This document shows positions 25,518-35,540 of a stretch of DNA of 64,000 bases, in pieces; position 1 is the stretch's first letter, and each line of letters opens with the position of its first letter. Both the position numbers and the translations under genes were made by a program. The notes under the pieces are model-generated. The model was given only the letters and a program-made list of their open reading frames with translations. It did not search any database and was not told the origin of the DNA. The stretch lies in assembly GCA_020433455.1 (NCBI GenBank), contig JAGRCP010000043.1, positions 1-64,000 of the forward strand, written 5' to 3'. This DNA comes from Caldilineaceae bacterium (GTDB lineage: Bacteria; Chloroflexota; Anaerolineae; Caldilineales; Caldilineaceae).

Positions 25518-26708
25518 GTGCTACCCCATTTCATTCATAATCGCATTCGCAACGTTCTACTGGCTCTGATGTTCTTAGGATGCATATATTTACCCATGGT
25601 CGATCATTTTTTTCAATTCGATGCAACTGCTTCGTTAACGGAAAACCGCACGTTGAATCAGGCGCCCAATCTCATATTGCCAACAGTTTCCGTCATGGAA
25701 AATCCGGCGGATATTGACGCCTGGTATGAGCTTCTACAAACTGTAGCCAGGTATCCGTCCAACTTCAACCGTTATTACAATGATCATTTTGGTTTTCGGA
25801 AGAGTCTCGTGCGTATGCATAGCCATATGGCCTTATCTGGTTGGCCGGCCAAAGGCAATGTAATCATCGGTCGGAATGGCTATCTATTCTTAGGGGAAGC
25901 AAGAACGAGAGAGTCGTACCAGGCCAGTACGTCTTTCAGCACAGATGAACTGGTGAGTTGGAAAGCAGAACTTGAGCGCCGTCGCGATTGGCTTGCCGCG
26001 CAAGGAATTGATTATTTGCTGGTGATTGCCCCTGAAAAATCGACAATCTACCCAGAGTTTATGCCCGCAAACATACCCAGAATTGGAACCCAGACGCGTA
26101 TGGACCAATTGATGACCTATTTTGCCGAGAACTCTAACCTACAAGTAATCGATCTCCGCCCTGTACTCGTGCGTGGGCGTACAGAACATCCGACATATTA
26201 TCGCACCGACACTCACTGGAATGATTGGGGAGCTTTTTTGGTCTCTCAGAGCATCATAGTTGAGCTAACCAAAAACTTCCCGGATATGCAGCCTCCCAAC
26301 ATTGGGGACTATACATTTAACGAGGAGAAAATGCCTGGCGGCGATCTTGCACGTATGATGGCGCTCGGCGACTCGCTTAGTGACGACGGAATCGTGGTGG
26401 AGGCGTTAAGGTCTAACAGCGCATACCCAGCCGATACAGATATTACTCTGCCGCCCGATGTGCCTGATTGGAATCAGCCGGAGGCAAGAGAAATGTCTGA
26501 TATCGAGTTGCCGGCGCTCATTATGTTTCGAGATTCGTTCGGTAAATCACTCATTCCTTTTCTCTCAGAGCACTTTCGTCGGAGTTTATACCTCCATCAA
26601 TACAGCTTTGATGAATCAACGATCCTTCTTGAGTCTCCTGATATCGTCATACAGGAAATCGCGGAGCGTGAGCTTCAAGGCTCCGCTCCGCCGGAATCGA
26701 ATTATTAA
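25518..26708 (+). CDS. AlgJ/AlgX-like acetylation protein
   Basis: 396 residues from a GTG start (an ATG at 25569 is the alternative). An N-terminal signal anchor precedes an SGNH-like domain with TDTHWNDWGA (the D-x-H motif) and FRDSFGKSL (nucleophile Ser), as in the AlgJ/AlgX group. Such proteins take acetyl groups from an MBOAT partner and place them on exopolysaccharide outside the membrane. The partner gene directly upstream is truncated. This protein may be stranded unless another MBOAT exists elsewhere. The G+C content is visibly lower than in the first 23 kb. Confidence 0.82.
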   Translation: MLPHFIHNRIRNVLLALMFLGCIYLPMVDHFFQFDATASLTENRTLNQAPNLILPTVSVMENPADIDAWYELLQTVARYPSNFNRYYNDHFGFRKSLVRMHSHMALSGWPAKGNVIIGRNGYLFLGEARTRESYQASTSFSTDELVSWKAELERRRDWLAAQGIDYLLVIAPEKSTIYPEFMPANIPRIGTQTRMDQLMTYFAENSNLQVIDLRPVLVRGRTEHPTYYRTDTHWNDWGAFLVSQSIIVELTKNFPDMQPPNIGDYTFNEEKMPGGDLARMMALGDSLSDDGIVVEALRSNSAYPADTDITLPPDVPDWNQPEAREMSDIELPALIMFRDSFGKSLIPFLSEHFRRSLYLHQYSFDESTILLESPDIVIQEIAERELQGSAPPESNY

Positions 26709-26711
26709 TCC

Positions 26712-27941
26712 ATGAACATCGCCCTGTACCATAACCTGCCTTCCGGCGGCGCACGACGCGCCATGGTTGAAATGGTTAGGGGCCTGGCCGCACGCGGTCA
26801 CAGCATAGATGAATACTGCCCGGAAACAGCCGATCAGTCCTTTCTTCCGCTGAATGGCATTGTACGGCGAACAACAGTGCTACCCTTTGAAGCACGCGGC
26901 GTCGCTAAGGACAGGGTTCCTTTATTAACACCCTATATCACCACAGTCCGACTAATTAGCGATCTGCGTGCTATGGCCGCAGTCGGTGAAGAGGCTGCCC
27001 GGCGTATCGATCAACAAGGCTATGACGTAGCCTTTACCCATGACTGTCAGCTTACGCTGGTTCCAGACGTACTTCGATTCCTGCATCTGCCGTCCATACA
27101 CTACTTCCACGTCGGGGGCCGTGGGCTAGAAGAAATTAAGCGAGGGTATTCAAAACCGAAAACGGTATTATCGGCAAAGATAAAAACCGCATACTACGCT
27201 CCAGCCCACCGAATTTATCCCTGTCTGCGCTTTCGCCAGGCTAAGCGCAACCTGCGTGCCGTTGGGCGCGTGTTGACCAACTCCCGCTTCGCTGCGGCTG
27301 AGTTATACAATGCCTTTCATGTCACAGCTGAGGTCTGCATCCTCGGTGTAGACATAACGGTCTTCCGGCCGCTGGGCTTGTCGCGCGAACGTTTTGTGCT
27401 GAGTGTCGGCGCCGTGCATCCGTATAAGGGCTATCGATTCCTACTCCAGTCGTTGGCCAAGCTATCACAGGACAAACGTCCAACACTAATCATCGCCGCT
27501 AACAGCGCTGAACCAGATGAATTACGCACGCTGCAAGCGTTAGCAGCGGAGCTGAATGTAGCGCTTAATGTACACAATGTAGCCGATGCAGCAGAGATGG
27601 CCAGCCTGTACAACCGGGCTGCGGCCTTCGTCTATGCGCCGATTCGAGAGCCATGGGGACTGGCCGCGATAGAGGCCATGGCCTGTGGCACGCCGGTTGT
27701 GGCAGTAGGTGAAGGCGGTGTGGCTGAGTCAGTAGAAGATGGAAGGACGGGACTTTTGACGAAGCGTGACCCACACGAATTTGCAACAGCTTTAGGTCGT
27801 ATCCTCACGGATCCTGCCTTAGCCGCTTGCTTGGGCACGGGAGGCGTTACCAACGCACGCAATAATTTTACCTGGGGAAGCACTGTGGACAGTATAGAGC
27901 GACACTTGTACGAAGCGGCCAAGATAGGTGCATCGTCGTGA
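26712..27941 (+). CDS. Glycosyltransferase family 4
   Basis: 409 residues with two Rossmann-like domains. N-terminal MNIALYHNLPSGGARRAMVE is the usual GT4 acceptor-side start. The C-terminal donor site shows VGAVHPYKGYRFLL and the E-x7-E motif EPWGLAAIE (Glu313 and Glu321). These are retaining enzymes using nucleotide sugars; the sugar is unknown. It lies three bases after the AlgJ/X-like gene and overlaps the next glycosyltransferase by four bases (GTGA), so it belongs to the same operon. Confidence 0.9.
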   Translation: MNIALYHNLPSGGARRAMVEMVRGLAARGHSIDEYCPETADQSFLPLNGIVRRTTVLPFEARGVAKDRVPLLTPYITTVRLISDLRAMAAVGEEAARRIDQQGYDVAFTHDCQLTLVPDVLRFLHLPSIHYFHVGGRGLEEIKRGYSKPKTVLSAKIKTAYYAPAHRIYPCLRFRQAKRNLRAVGRVLTNSRFAAAELYNAFHVTAEVCILGVDITVFRPLGLSRERFVLSVGAVHPYKGYRFLLQSLAKLSQDKRPTLIIAANSAEPDELRTLQALAAELNVALNVHNVADAAEMASLYNRAAAFVYAPIREPWGLAAIEAMACGTPVVAVGEGGVAESVEDGRTGLLTKRDPHEFATALGRILTDPALAACLGTGGVTNARNNFTWGSTVDSIERHLYEAAKIGASS

Positions 27942-28864
27942 CTCCGGTTATTAAACGCTTCCCCAGTGTCCTTGTGATTATCATCAACTGGAATGGTCTA
28001 CGGCATCTTATTGACGGCTTACCTAGCCTGCTGGCAACGGAATATCCAAACTTTCGCGTCACGATTTACGACAACGGCTCGAACGATGACTCCGTGGCCT
28101 GGCTGCGAGGCGCCTATCCCAACGTTGACGTTGTAGCCTTGGGCCACAACCTAGGTTTTGCTGCGGCAAACAATGTCGGTCTGCGCCAAGCCATGACAGC
28201 AGGCATGGACTACGCTGTATTACTCAACAACGATACCCGTGTAGAGCCGGGCTGGCTGGCGGCACTGGTTTCTGCGGCAGAGACCGATTCCGATATCGCT
28301 ATTTGTCAGGCCCGTCAACGTACTTGGGACGGCAGCCATGCAATCCGCTTCCGCTTCATCCCCGAGTGGGCCGAGGCAGAGCAAGAACGCACCCCAGCAA
28401 TGCCGGTCGATCTCGCTGAGCCTACGCCCTTTGCTTCGGGCTGCGCAATGCTGGTGCGCTGCAGCGCACTACAGCATATTGGTCTGTTTGATGAGCGCTA
28501 CTTTATGTACGTGGAGGATGTGGACCTATCATTGCGAGCCTGGATTGCCGGTTATCGCGTACTGGACGTGCCGACGGCAATTGTCTATCACCGCATGACC
28601 GGCTCCGATAGTCATGCAGAGCAGCGCATGTTCTGGGGCTATCGCAATCAGTTAACAACTCTGCTCAAGCTCTATCAACCACGAACGCTGCGTACTTATG
28701 CCGCCCCCATTATCCGACGCTGGTTTCTTACCCGCAACCGCTACGCCTTGCGCGCCACGCTGGCAGCCTTAATCATGTTACCGGGCAGTTTGGCATGGCG
28801 GCGGCGGATACAAAAAACAAGGCGGGTAGCCGATAGCGCCTTTTTGGAACTCTGTACTTCATGA
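27938..28864 (+). CDS. Glycosyltransferase family 2, WbbL-like
   Basis: 308 residues from a GTG that overlaps the previous stop. GT-A fold: VIIINWNGLRHL, the N-V-G-like NLGFAAANNVGL, the metal-binding LLNNDTRVEPGWL, and FDERYFMYVEDVDLSLRAW near the catalytic base. This set is typical of rhamnosyltransferase-like GT2 enzymes. Two similar proteins are encoded at 34572 and 57916. It probably adds one residue of the exopolysaccharide repeat unit at the inner face of the membrane. Confidence 0.9.
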   Translation: MTPVIKRFPSVLVIIINWNGLRHLIDGLPSLLATEYPNFRVTIYDNGSNDDSVAWLRGAYPNVDVVALGHNLGFAAANNVGLRQAMTAGMDYAVLLNNDTRVEPGWLAALVSAAETDSDIAICQARQRTWDGSHAIRFRFIPEWAEAEQERTPAMPVDLAEPTPFASGCAMLVRCSALQHIGLFDERYFMYVEDVDLSLRAWIAGYRVLDVPTAIVYHRMTGSDSHAEQRMFWGYRNQLTTLLKLYQPRTLRTYAAPIIRRWFLTRNRYALRATLAALIMLPGSLAWRRRIQKTRRVADSAFLELCTS

Positions 28865-30045
28865 AAATCCTGCACGTCAACGACACCTACGATCATCGCG
28901 GCGGCGTACAACAATATCTCGTGGCCGTGGCCGGATTGCTGGCTTCCGGCGGTCATTCAAACGCTATCGCCTATCATCAACAATCGGCACATACGGTTCA
29001 GGATGGCCCATGGCCTGCCTATCACGTGGAAGGTGGTGATGAGGCGATGCTAGTACGCAGATTACAGGACGCGATTGCGCAGGAGCAGCCAGATGTGGCC
29101 TATATCCATCATGTCGCCTCATCCACTCTGGTAGCAGCTGTGGCAGATGTGCTTCCGGCGGTCGCTTACGTACATGGTTTTACGGCAGTTTGTCCTGGCC
29201 TGGCCAAGTACTTCCGCCGCGGAGATCAGGTATGCGGACGACCTTTTGGCTGGGGTTGCGTGCCTATGCACTATCTGCGCCGCTGTTCATCCGCGCGACG
29301 CCCTTCTACGTTAGCCCGGCTGATGCAGAGCACGGAAGCGTTACGTCAAGCGTTTCTGCAACTGCCTCGTGTCCTGGTCGGGTCGCGCTATATGGCCGAT
29401 TTATTGGCGCAGAACAGCTTCTCGCCTGAGAAGATCACTATTCTGCCGCCCCATTTTTTGCAAAATGATATTCAATTAAACTACTGCCCGCCGGAAGAAC
29501 CCAATAGCATTCTCTATGCGGGTCGTCTTGAGGTTGAGAAGGGCGTCCCTTACCTGCTGCAAGCCTTAAGCTTGCTTCCGGATCATGTGCGCCTGGTGGT
29601 GGCAGGCGACGGTACGTTACGCTCGCAGTATGAGCGTCTGAGCGCCGAGTTAGGCTTAGCCGACCGGACTGAGTTTCTCGGCTGGATTGATGCGGAAGAA
29701 ATGGAACATTGCTACCAGCGCTGTGCTCTGCTTGTAATGCCCTCCATTTGCCCCGAGTCCTTCGGTAAAGCAGGCGTCGAGGCAATGGCTCATGGCCGTC
29801 CCGTAGTAGCCTTTGCTGTGGGAGGTATCCCGGATTGGGTAGAAGAGAGTGTTACCGGTCTATTGGCTAAACCCACAGATAGTACTCATTTAGCGACAAA
29901 GATAAGAACCCTACTCGAGGATCCTGCTCGTCAGCAAATCATGGGGCTAACTGGCCAGCACGCTGTTGTGGAACGGTATGGAGCGAAACGCCATCTGTCT
30001 ACTTTGGAAGCTATTTTCAATGATGTCATCGTTGAAATCAAATAA
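28861..30045 (+). CDS. Glycosyltransferase family 4
   Basis: 394 residues. MKILHVNDTYDHRGGVQQY starts the acceptor domain. The donor domain has YAGRLEVEKGVPYLL and E-x7-E as ESFGKAGVE (Glu299/Glu307). An internal stretch with several Cys (VCPGLAKYFRRGDQVCGRPF...) is a known insertion in a subset of GT4 enzymes. The start overlaps the upstream GT2 stop by ATGA. Confidence 0.9.
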   Translation: MKILHVNDTYDHRGGVQQYLVAVAGLLASGGHSNAIAYHQQSAHTVQDGPWPAYHVEGGDEAMLVRRLQDAIAQEQPDVAYIHHVASSTLVAAVADVLPAVAYVHGFTAVCPGLAKYFRRGDQVCGRPFGWGCVPMHYLRRCSSARRPSTLARLMQSTEALRQAFLQLPRVLVGSRYMADLLAQNSFSPEKITILPPHFLQNDIQLNYCPPEEPNSILYAGRLEVEKGVPYLLQALSLLPDHVRLVVAGDGTLRSQYERLSAELGLADRTEFLGWIDAEEMEHCYQRCALLVMPSICPESFGKAGVEAMAHGRPVVAFAVGGIPDWVEESVTGLLAKPTDSTHLATKIRTLLEDPARQQIMGLTGQHAVVERYGAKRHLSTLEAIFNDVIVEIK

Positions 30046-30049
30046 CTCT

Positions 30050-31042
30050 ATGCCACTTTCGATCAGCGTTATTATTCCAACCTATAATCGAAAAAAATCA
30101 CTCCGGCGCACCTTGGATTCTCTCAGCCGGCAATCCTATCCTGTCAAGGACTTTGAGGTAATCGTTGTAGATGATGGCGGAAATGATGGAACAGATGCGA
30201 TTACGCAGCAAACCTACCCTTATGCTCTCCACTATATCCGGCAGGAGAATCAGGGGGAGATTGTGGCACGTAACACAGGCGCCGACCGCAGTACAGGAAA
30301 ACTGCTGGTATTCTTAGATGATGATATTGAGGTTAATCCGGATTATCTGGCAATGTTGGCAGCAGCCCATAAAAAGCATGGCCAAGCCGTGGTGTTGGGA
30401 ACGCTAGTGGAAATTTTGGCGAATGCAAAGGGCTTAACTTTACATACAATTCAAGAAACGCATCATGCTCGTTCATCGGATGCCGAAGCTGAATCTGTAA
30501 CCTTTATTGACTGTATGAGCGGGATCATCAGCATCTCTCGTTGCGAATTCTTCGAGATCGGCGCGATGCAGCCCTTGCGCTCTGGCGAAGGACGTAACAT
30601 TTGGGGCGGAATCGACATTGGCTACCGGGCACACCAGCATAGGCTCGGTTTCTGGCGCGCTCCCAATGCCATCGCACTTCATCATGATAGCGCGCTCGCT
30701 TCATTGGGGACTCGCTGTCAACGCAACTATCGAGTTTCCTATGCAGTACAAGATCTCTTCGCTAAGTATCCGGCCTTGCAGGGGCAGATCCCGATGTTCC
30801 GCGACAAAGAGCCTGTCGCTTGGCGGCAGGATCCGTTTCCGCTCATCATCCAGAAACTTGCTCGACAGAGCGCTTCATCGCAAGTTGTCATGCGAGGGCT
30901 CGAGGCGGCAACCCCTGTCGTAGAGCGCTATGCACCGACGTCCAAAATGCTGGTGCGACTTTACCGTTGGGTTATCAGTGGGTATATCTTCCGCGGTTAC
31001 CAGGAGGGGCTGATGCAGCACCGGCATGAGGTAAAGGCATGA
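30050..31042 (+). CDS. Glycosyltransferase family 2
   Basis: 330 residues from the ATG at 30050, four bases past the preceding stop; an in-frame ATG at 30020 would overlap that gene. The GT-A start is SVIIPTYNRKKSLRRTLDSL, followed by EVIVVDDGGNDGTD, NTGADRSTGKLLVFLDDD and the metal-binding DDD. It lacks the rhamnosyltransferase-type VEDVDL motif of its neighbours and so belongs to a different GT2 branch. The next gene overlaps its stop (ATGA). Confidence 0.88.
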   Translation: MPLSISVIIPTYNRKKSLRRTLDSLSRQSYPVKDFEVIVVDDGGNDGTDAITQQTYPYALHYIRQENQGEIVARNTGADRSTGKLLVFLDDDIEVNPDYLAMLAAAHKKHGQAVVLGTLVEILANAKGLTLHTIQETHHARSSDAEAESVTFIDCMSGIISISRCEFFEIGAMQPLRSGEGRNIWGGIDIGYRAHQHRLGFWRAPNAIALHHDSALASLGTRCQRNYRVSYAVQDLFAKYPALQGQIPMFRDKEPVAWRQDPFPLIIQKLARQSASSQVVMRGLEAATPVVERYAPTSKMLVRLYRWVISGYIFRGYQEGLMQHRHEVKA

Positions 31043-32097
31043 CATCGGATCTGAATCGTACCGCTGAACACTGGGCAAAACCCCAAAACGCACAGCTTGG
31101 CCTATATTGGACAGATTTGACGTCGGTGCAAAGTCGTCTCAATCACAAGGTGTCAGGCAATGATTGCCAAGATTGGCTTAATTACACCTTGCATCGCTAC
31201 TTCACCGGAAAATTGCCTTTGGCACGGTGTTACAGCCTGGGTTGTGGACACGGTGAGGTTGAACGCCAATTGGCCCGTTCAGAAGCATTTATTCTTTGTG
31301 AGGCATCGGATATCTCTGACGGTGCTATCGCTGAAGCTCAACGTGCTGCAATTGCCGAAGGGCTGACAAATATCATCTATACAGTTAAAAACGCCAATGC
31401 TCTCACCCTACAGCCCCAAACATACGATGCTGTTTGGGCTCATGCATCAATTCACCATTTTGAGTGTCTGGATCACGTCTTTGCGACAGTCGCTACTGCA
31501 CTCAAGCCGAATGGACTTTTTATCCTCAATGAATACATAGGTCCGAGCCGCTTTCAGTTTCCACTTGCCCAGCGTCAGGCTATCCAGGCTTGTCTCGACC
31601 TGCTACCTGCTGCCTACCGTCAAATGGCGCCGGATGTGGTAAATAGCAAAACATCCGGTTGGAGCGATATTTTACCATCCAGACTGCCTCAGCGGCTGCT
31701 CAATAAATGGCGAGATGGTGACCTATTAACCGCCATAGGGCGCCGGCTGCGTTTTTTGTTTGCTGCCAATAGTGGGACGGGGCTAGAGAAGAGCTGCGCC
31801 TTCTTACCTACTGAACGTTCTGTTATTTCCGTCGATCCCTCTGAGGCAGTGCATTCAGCAGAGATAGTTCCCGTTCTGAAAGATTATTTTGAGATTGTGG
31901 AATACAAGTCTTTGGGCGGGACAATTTTGCAATTTTTGCTTGCCGATATCGCGGGCAACTTTGAACAGAATGAAGCCAGTGAGTCTCTTTTGCAAATGCT
32001 ATATACTATTGAGGATACGCTCATCGAGACGGGATATCTGGATAGCGATTTTGCCTATATTGTGGCTACGCCCAAGAGGGGTAAACTTGCCGGATGA
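31039..32097 (+). CDS. SAM-dependent methyltransferase
   Basis: 352 residues. Class I methyltransferase motif I is YSLGCGHGEVERQL. DAVWAHASIHHFECLDHVF is motif II/III territory, and the core is followed by a long C-terminal extension. It may methylate a sugar or lipid-linked intermediate of the polysaccharide; the substrate is not visible. It is tied by four-base overlaps to the glycosyltransferase before it and the polymerase-like gene after it. Confidence 0.87.
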   Translation: MTSDLNRTAEHWAKPQNAQLGLYWTDLTSVQSRLNHKVSGNDCQDWLNYTLHRYFTGKLPLARCYSLGCGHGEVERQLARSEAFILCEASDISDGAIAEAQRAAIAEGLTNIIYTVKNANALTLQPQTYDAVWAHASIHHFECLDHVFATVATALKPNGLFILNEYIGPSRFQFPLAQRQAIQACLDLLPAAYRQMAPDVVNSKTSGWSDILPSRLPQRLLNKWRDGDLLTAIGRRLRFLFAANSGTGLEKSCAFLPTERSVISVDPSEAVHSAEIVPVLKDYFEIVEYKSLGGTILQFLLADIAGNFEQNEASESLLQMLYTIEDTLIETGYLDSDFAYIVATPKRGKLAG

Positions 32098-33563
32098 ATT
32101 TCGCTTGGAGCTTAGCTTCTGTTATTAACAGCCGATGTTGGTTCACGACTTTTGCAGTCACAATTGTTGTATTAGCTCTAACATCTCTGTTAGGCCAACA
32201 ACCGTCTGTTCATCTGTTAATGCTTTTGATTGGGGTGGCAGCCAGCCTGTTTCTAATCCGTCAACCTGTTCTAGGCACTATTGGAATTGTAATCGCCGGG
32301 CTCACATTGCGATTGGATATCGAAACAGGTACAGCGGTGATACTCAATCCTGTAACCTTGCTAATTCCAGCCGTACTGACCTTCTGGCTGTTGAATATGG
32401 TCCTGAATCAGGATCGGCGTATGACTCCATCACCTGCCAATCTACCTCTTTTTTTGTTCCTCGTTGCCAGCCTGTTTTCTCTTTTTGTCGGCCGCGCAAC
32501 CTGGGATCCGGCTGTGCCCGTGCATAACAGTTTCTATCTCGTTCAAACGGCACAGTGGGCCATCTTCGCCTTCTCGGCAGGCGCTTTTTGGTTAACGGCT
32601 AACTTGGTGCAGGATAAAGTTTTCCTCTGGCGTATGACAGCAACTTTCCTGACTGTTGGAGGCACACTAGCCATCTTGCGCTTGCTTCCCGGATTGGACG
32701 GCCAGATGGGGCGTTTTACGACCATCGCTTTTATCCGCGCACCTCTTTGGGCGTTACTGACGGCAGTAGCCGGCGGACAGTTGCTCTGGAATCACCGATT
32801 ATCCATACTGTGGAAGCTCTTCTTAGCTACAGTGCTGTTGACGGGACTTTATTATGCATTCTTCGTAAATCGTGAATCCTCCTCGACCTGGATTGGTGTG
32901 GGTGCAGCGTTAGGTGTCCTGATCTGGCTACGTTTTCCGGGCCTGCGTTTACCGCTTATAGCTGCAATAGTGATTCTTTCTTTAACGGGCGTATTATTCC
33001 CGACGGTTTATGATTTCGCCGGCGGCGATGATGATTGGTTTCGTACCGGCGGCTCACGCTGGGCGCTTATCAGCCGGGTTGTCGAGGTGACCATGCGCAA
33101 CCCCGTCACTGGCCTGGGCCCTGCTGCCTATCGTCTCTACGCTAATATGGAACCATTGGTCTATGCACATATCTTCTGGGTTGACCCTCGGGTCAACTCT
33201 CATAACAATTATGTGGATTTATTCTCCCATGGCGGCCTGTTAGGAGTGACTCTTTTCTTCTGGTTCGCAATTGAAGTAATGCGGCTGGGGCTGGGGCTGC
33301 GGTTACGTAAGCAGTACCAACACGGTTTTGCCGGCGGCTATATCAACGGCATACTCGCTGCCGGCGCGGCATCGCTCATCCTGATGTTATTCGCCGATTG
33401 GATTCTGCCTTTTGTTTACAATATCGGCTTTCCGGGATTCCAGGCAAGCGTATTGGTTTGGCTTTTTCTGGGTGGCCTGGTCTCACTTGACAGGATAGAT
33501 AAAGAAGCCGAGTTTAGAAACGCTGATTGTTTGACGCCTGAGTTGCCGGCAGAACGTCAATAA
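32094..33563 (+). CDS. O-antigen ligase/Wzy-like polymerase
   Basis: 489 residues with about twelve hydrophobic helices. The conserved extracytoplasmic region is GLGPAAYRLY ... VNSHNNYVDLFSHGGLLG, the Wzy_C/WaaL signature with an H-N-x-Y motif. In this locus, with an initiating transferase, flippase and chain-length kinase, the role of repeat-unit polymerase is more likely than lipid A ligation. No lipopolysaccharide genes are present. It overlaps the sulfotransferase gene by one base (TAATG). Confidence 0.87.
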   Translation: MNFAWSLASVINSRCWFTTFAVTIVVLALTSLLGQQPSVHLLMLLIGVAASLFLIRQPVLGTIGIVIAGLTLRLDIETGTAVILNPVTLLIPAVLTFWLLNMVLNQDRRMTPSPANLPLFLFLVASLFSLFVGRATWDPAVPVHNSFYLVQTAQWAIFAFSAGAFWLTANLVQDKVFLWRMTATFLTVGGTLAILRLLPGLDGQMGRFTTIAFIRAPLWALLTAVAGGQLLWNHRLSILWKLFLATVLLTGLYYAFFVNRESSSTWIGVGAALGVLIWLRFPGLRLPLIAAIVILSLTGVLFPTVYDFAGGDDDWFRTGGSRWALISRVVEVTMRNPVTGLGPAAYRLYANMEPLVYAHIFWVDPRVNSHNNYVDLFSHGGLLGVTLFFWFAIEVMRLGLGLRLRKQYQHGFAGGYINGILAAGAASLILMLFADWILPFVYNIGFPGFQASVLVWLFLGGLVSLDRIDKEAEFRNADCLTPELPAERQ

Positions 33564-34528
33564 TGGGCTCCCACCGAGTTGCAGTACGTTCACGCCGAGA
33601 AGTGCTCTGGCAAGACGCAAAAAAATATTTTCACTATTTATTTGACCGAAAGCCCTTCGACGCTCATTTTAGCGATACGATGCCCTCCGCACGTTCACTT
33701 GCTGCGGCGCATCGCATTCGGGGCGAAACGCATGGCGCAGCATTGTTCGTCCACGGCCTGATGCCTCGATCCGGCACGGTATATGTAGGTGAGCTGTTAC
33801 GCAAACATCTGGATATCCATGCGTTTCCCTACAATATATGGGAGCTGCCTTTTCTGCAACATGCCGCCGATATTCAACAATTAGAAGATCGCTTTCTGTG
33901 GTCTTATGAGCAGAATATGGACAAGATACAAGACGGCGATTTCCTCCCTGTTTTTGGCGCCGCTATCGTCAACTATTTATATGGGGATGCGCCACAGGGC
34001 AAGCGAATCATGCTCAAAGTGCCGAGTGTGGAATATTTACATCTCTTTTCGGCAACTTTCCCGGCGGAACATCTACTCGTATTGGTTCGTGACGGACGTG
34101 ATGTTGTTGCTTCGACAGTAAAAACCTGGCCGCAGATCGGGTTTTCTATGGCTTGTCGTCGCTGGCAACGTTCAGCCCGGATGGCACTGGACTATGACCG
34201 TGAGATGTCCTGCAAGCAACACGGATATTGGTTGGGGAAATTTGAAGATGCCGTAGCCGCACCGGACGCGTTTGCCCGAGAGGCATGTAAACGATTTGAT
34301 TTGGAACCGACCCGTTTCCCCTATGAAGATAGTCTGTCCGTACCCGTACATGGCTCTTCTGAGTTATTCTCATCCGGTGCTATTGAATGGGCGGCTGTCG
34401 CAAAACCGGAGGGCTTTGATCCCAGAGGACGTTGGCGTGACTGGTCGAGACGCCGCAAGAGTATCTTCAAACGTATTGCGGGCCGGGAATTGATAGAACT
34501 CGGGTATTGTAAGGATTTGAATTGGTGA
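33563..34528 (+). CDS. Sulfotransferase
   Basis: 321 residues. The 5'-phosphosulfate loop is GLMPRSGTVYVG (Pro68-Thr72) and the 3'-phosphate-binding motif is VLVRDGRDVVAST, at about residue 172. These identify a PAPS-dependent sulfotransferase. Embedded between the polymerase-like gene and glycosyltransferases, it probably sulfates the exopolysaccharide or its lipid-linked precursor in the cytosol. No PAPS synthesis genes are in the window. A sulfated polymer would be strongly anionic. Its coupling to the upstream gene (TAATG) supports a shared operon. Confidence 0.88.
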   Translation: MGSHRVAVRSRREVLWQDAKKYFHYLFDRKPFDAHFSDTMPSARSLAAAHRIRGETHGAALFVHGLMPRSGTVYVGELLRKHLDIHAFPYNIWELPFLQHAADIQQLEDRFLWSYEQNMDKIQDGDFLPVFGAAIVNYLYGDAPQGKRIMLKVPSVEYLHLFSATFPAEHLLVLVRDGRDVVASTVKTWPQIGFSMACRRWQRSARMALDYDREMSCKQHGYWLGKFEDAVAAPDAFAREACKRFDLEPTRFPYEDSLSVPVHGSSELFSSGAIEWAAVAKPEGFDPRGRWRDWSRRRKSIFKRIAGRELIELGYCKDLNW

Positions 34529-34571
34529 TGTTATCGGGGATGTACCCACTCCACAACCTTCAACGCATTAG

Positions 34572-35522
34572 ATGAACACAGTCGACCTTTCAATTCTAGT
34601 CGTCAATTGGAATACGCGTGATCTTCTATGCACATGCCTGACATCTCTGGAAGATGAGCGAATCAATATCTGTGGCCATCCAATGATGCAGAAATGTCAA
34701 ACCGCTCCGTCATGCGAGGTGATTGTCGTTGACAACGCATCCCAGGACGGCAGTATTGATATGGTGCATCGAAAATTTCCCTGGGTTCGACTGATCGAAA
34801 ACGATCACAACGTCGGCTTTGCCCTCGCTAATAATCAAGCTATCGTCCAAAGTCGCGGCCGGTATGTGCTCCTGCTCAACAGCGATACCATAGTCCACCC
34901 TGGGGCGCTGGAGGAATTGGTCACGTTTATGGATGGACATCCCTTGGCGGGAGCTTGCGGCGCTCGATTGCTAAATGGGGACGGCACATTGCAGCACGCT
35001 TGCCATCCTATGCTGTCGCCGCAGCGGGAAGTTTGGCGTCTGCTCTTCCTTGACCATCTCTATCCGCGGGCAACCTATCCCATGGCACGCTGGAACGGTG
35101 TTGAGCCGCGCCGTGTTGAGACAATTAAAGGGGCTTGCCTGCTTTTACGCCGTCAAGCGCTAGACGAAATTGGACTCTTGGATGACCGCTATTTTATGTA
35201 TACGGAAGAGGTCGATCTCTGCTATCGATTGGCGCTGGTCGACCGGCAGCTCTGGTATGTACCAATTGCGGTTGTCACGCATTGGGGCGGCCAGAGCAGC
35301 GCGCTGGCGGCTGAAGAGATGTACATGCAGCTCTATCGCAGCAAGATCCAGTTTTTTTATAAGTTTGGCGGGCGTCCTCTGGTGTGGCGGGCAAAACTTT
35401 CCTTTGCCTTTGCCTATCTTCTGCGTTGGACTTTGGCGTTGGCCCTTTCCCTGATCCGACCAGGCTGGCATACTCGTTCTCGGACATATCGTCGCCTGTT
35501 GGCTCAACTACCGGGCATGTGA
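34572..35522 (+). CDS. Glycosyltransferase family 2, WbbL-like
   Basis: 316 residues. Motifs: LSILVVNWNTRDLL, VIVVDNASQDGSIDMV, HNVGFALANNQAI, LLLNSDTIVHPGAL and DDRYFMYTEEVDLCYR. It is the same subfamily as the enzymes at 27938 and 57916 (rhamnosyltransferase-like). A hydrophobic stretch near the C-terminus may touch the membrane. Compared with its sisters it carries an insertion of about ten residues with two Cys and Met-rich sequence (HPMMQKCQ) before the second strand. Confidence 0.9.
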   Translation: MNTVDLSILVVNWNTRDLLCTCLTSLEDERINICGHPMMQKCQTAPSCEVIVVDNASQDGSIDMVHRKFPWVRLIENDHNVGFALANNQAIVQSRGRYVLLLNSDTIVHPGALEELVTFMDGHPLAGACGARLLNGDGTLQHACHPMLSPQREVWRLLFLDHLYPRATYPMARWNGVEPRRVETIKGACLLLRRQALDEIGLLDDRYFMYTEEVDLCYRLALVDRQLWYVPIAVVTHWGGQSSALAAEEMYMQLYRSKIQFFYKFGGRPLVWRAKLSFAFAYLLRWTLALALSLIRPGWHTRSRTYRRLLAQLPGM

Positions 35523-35540
35523 GGCTATATCATCCCCAAT

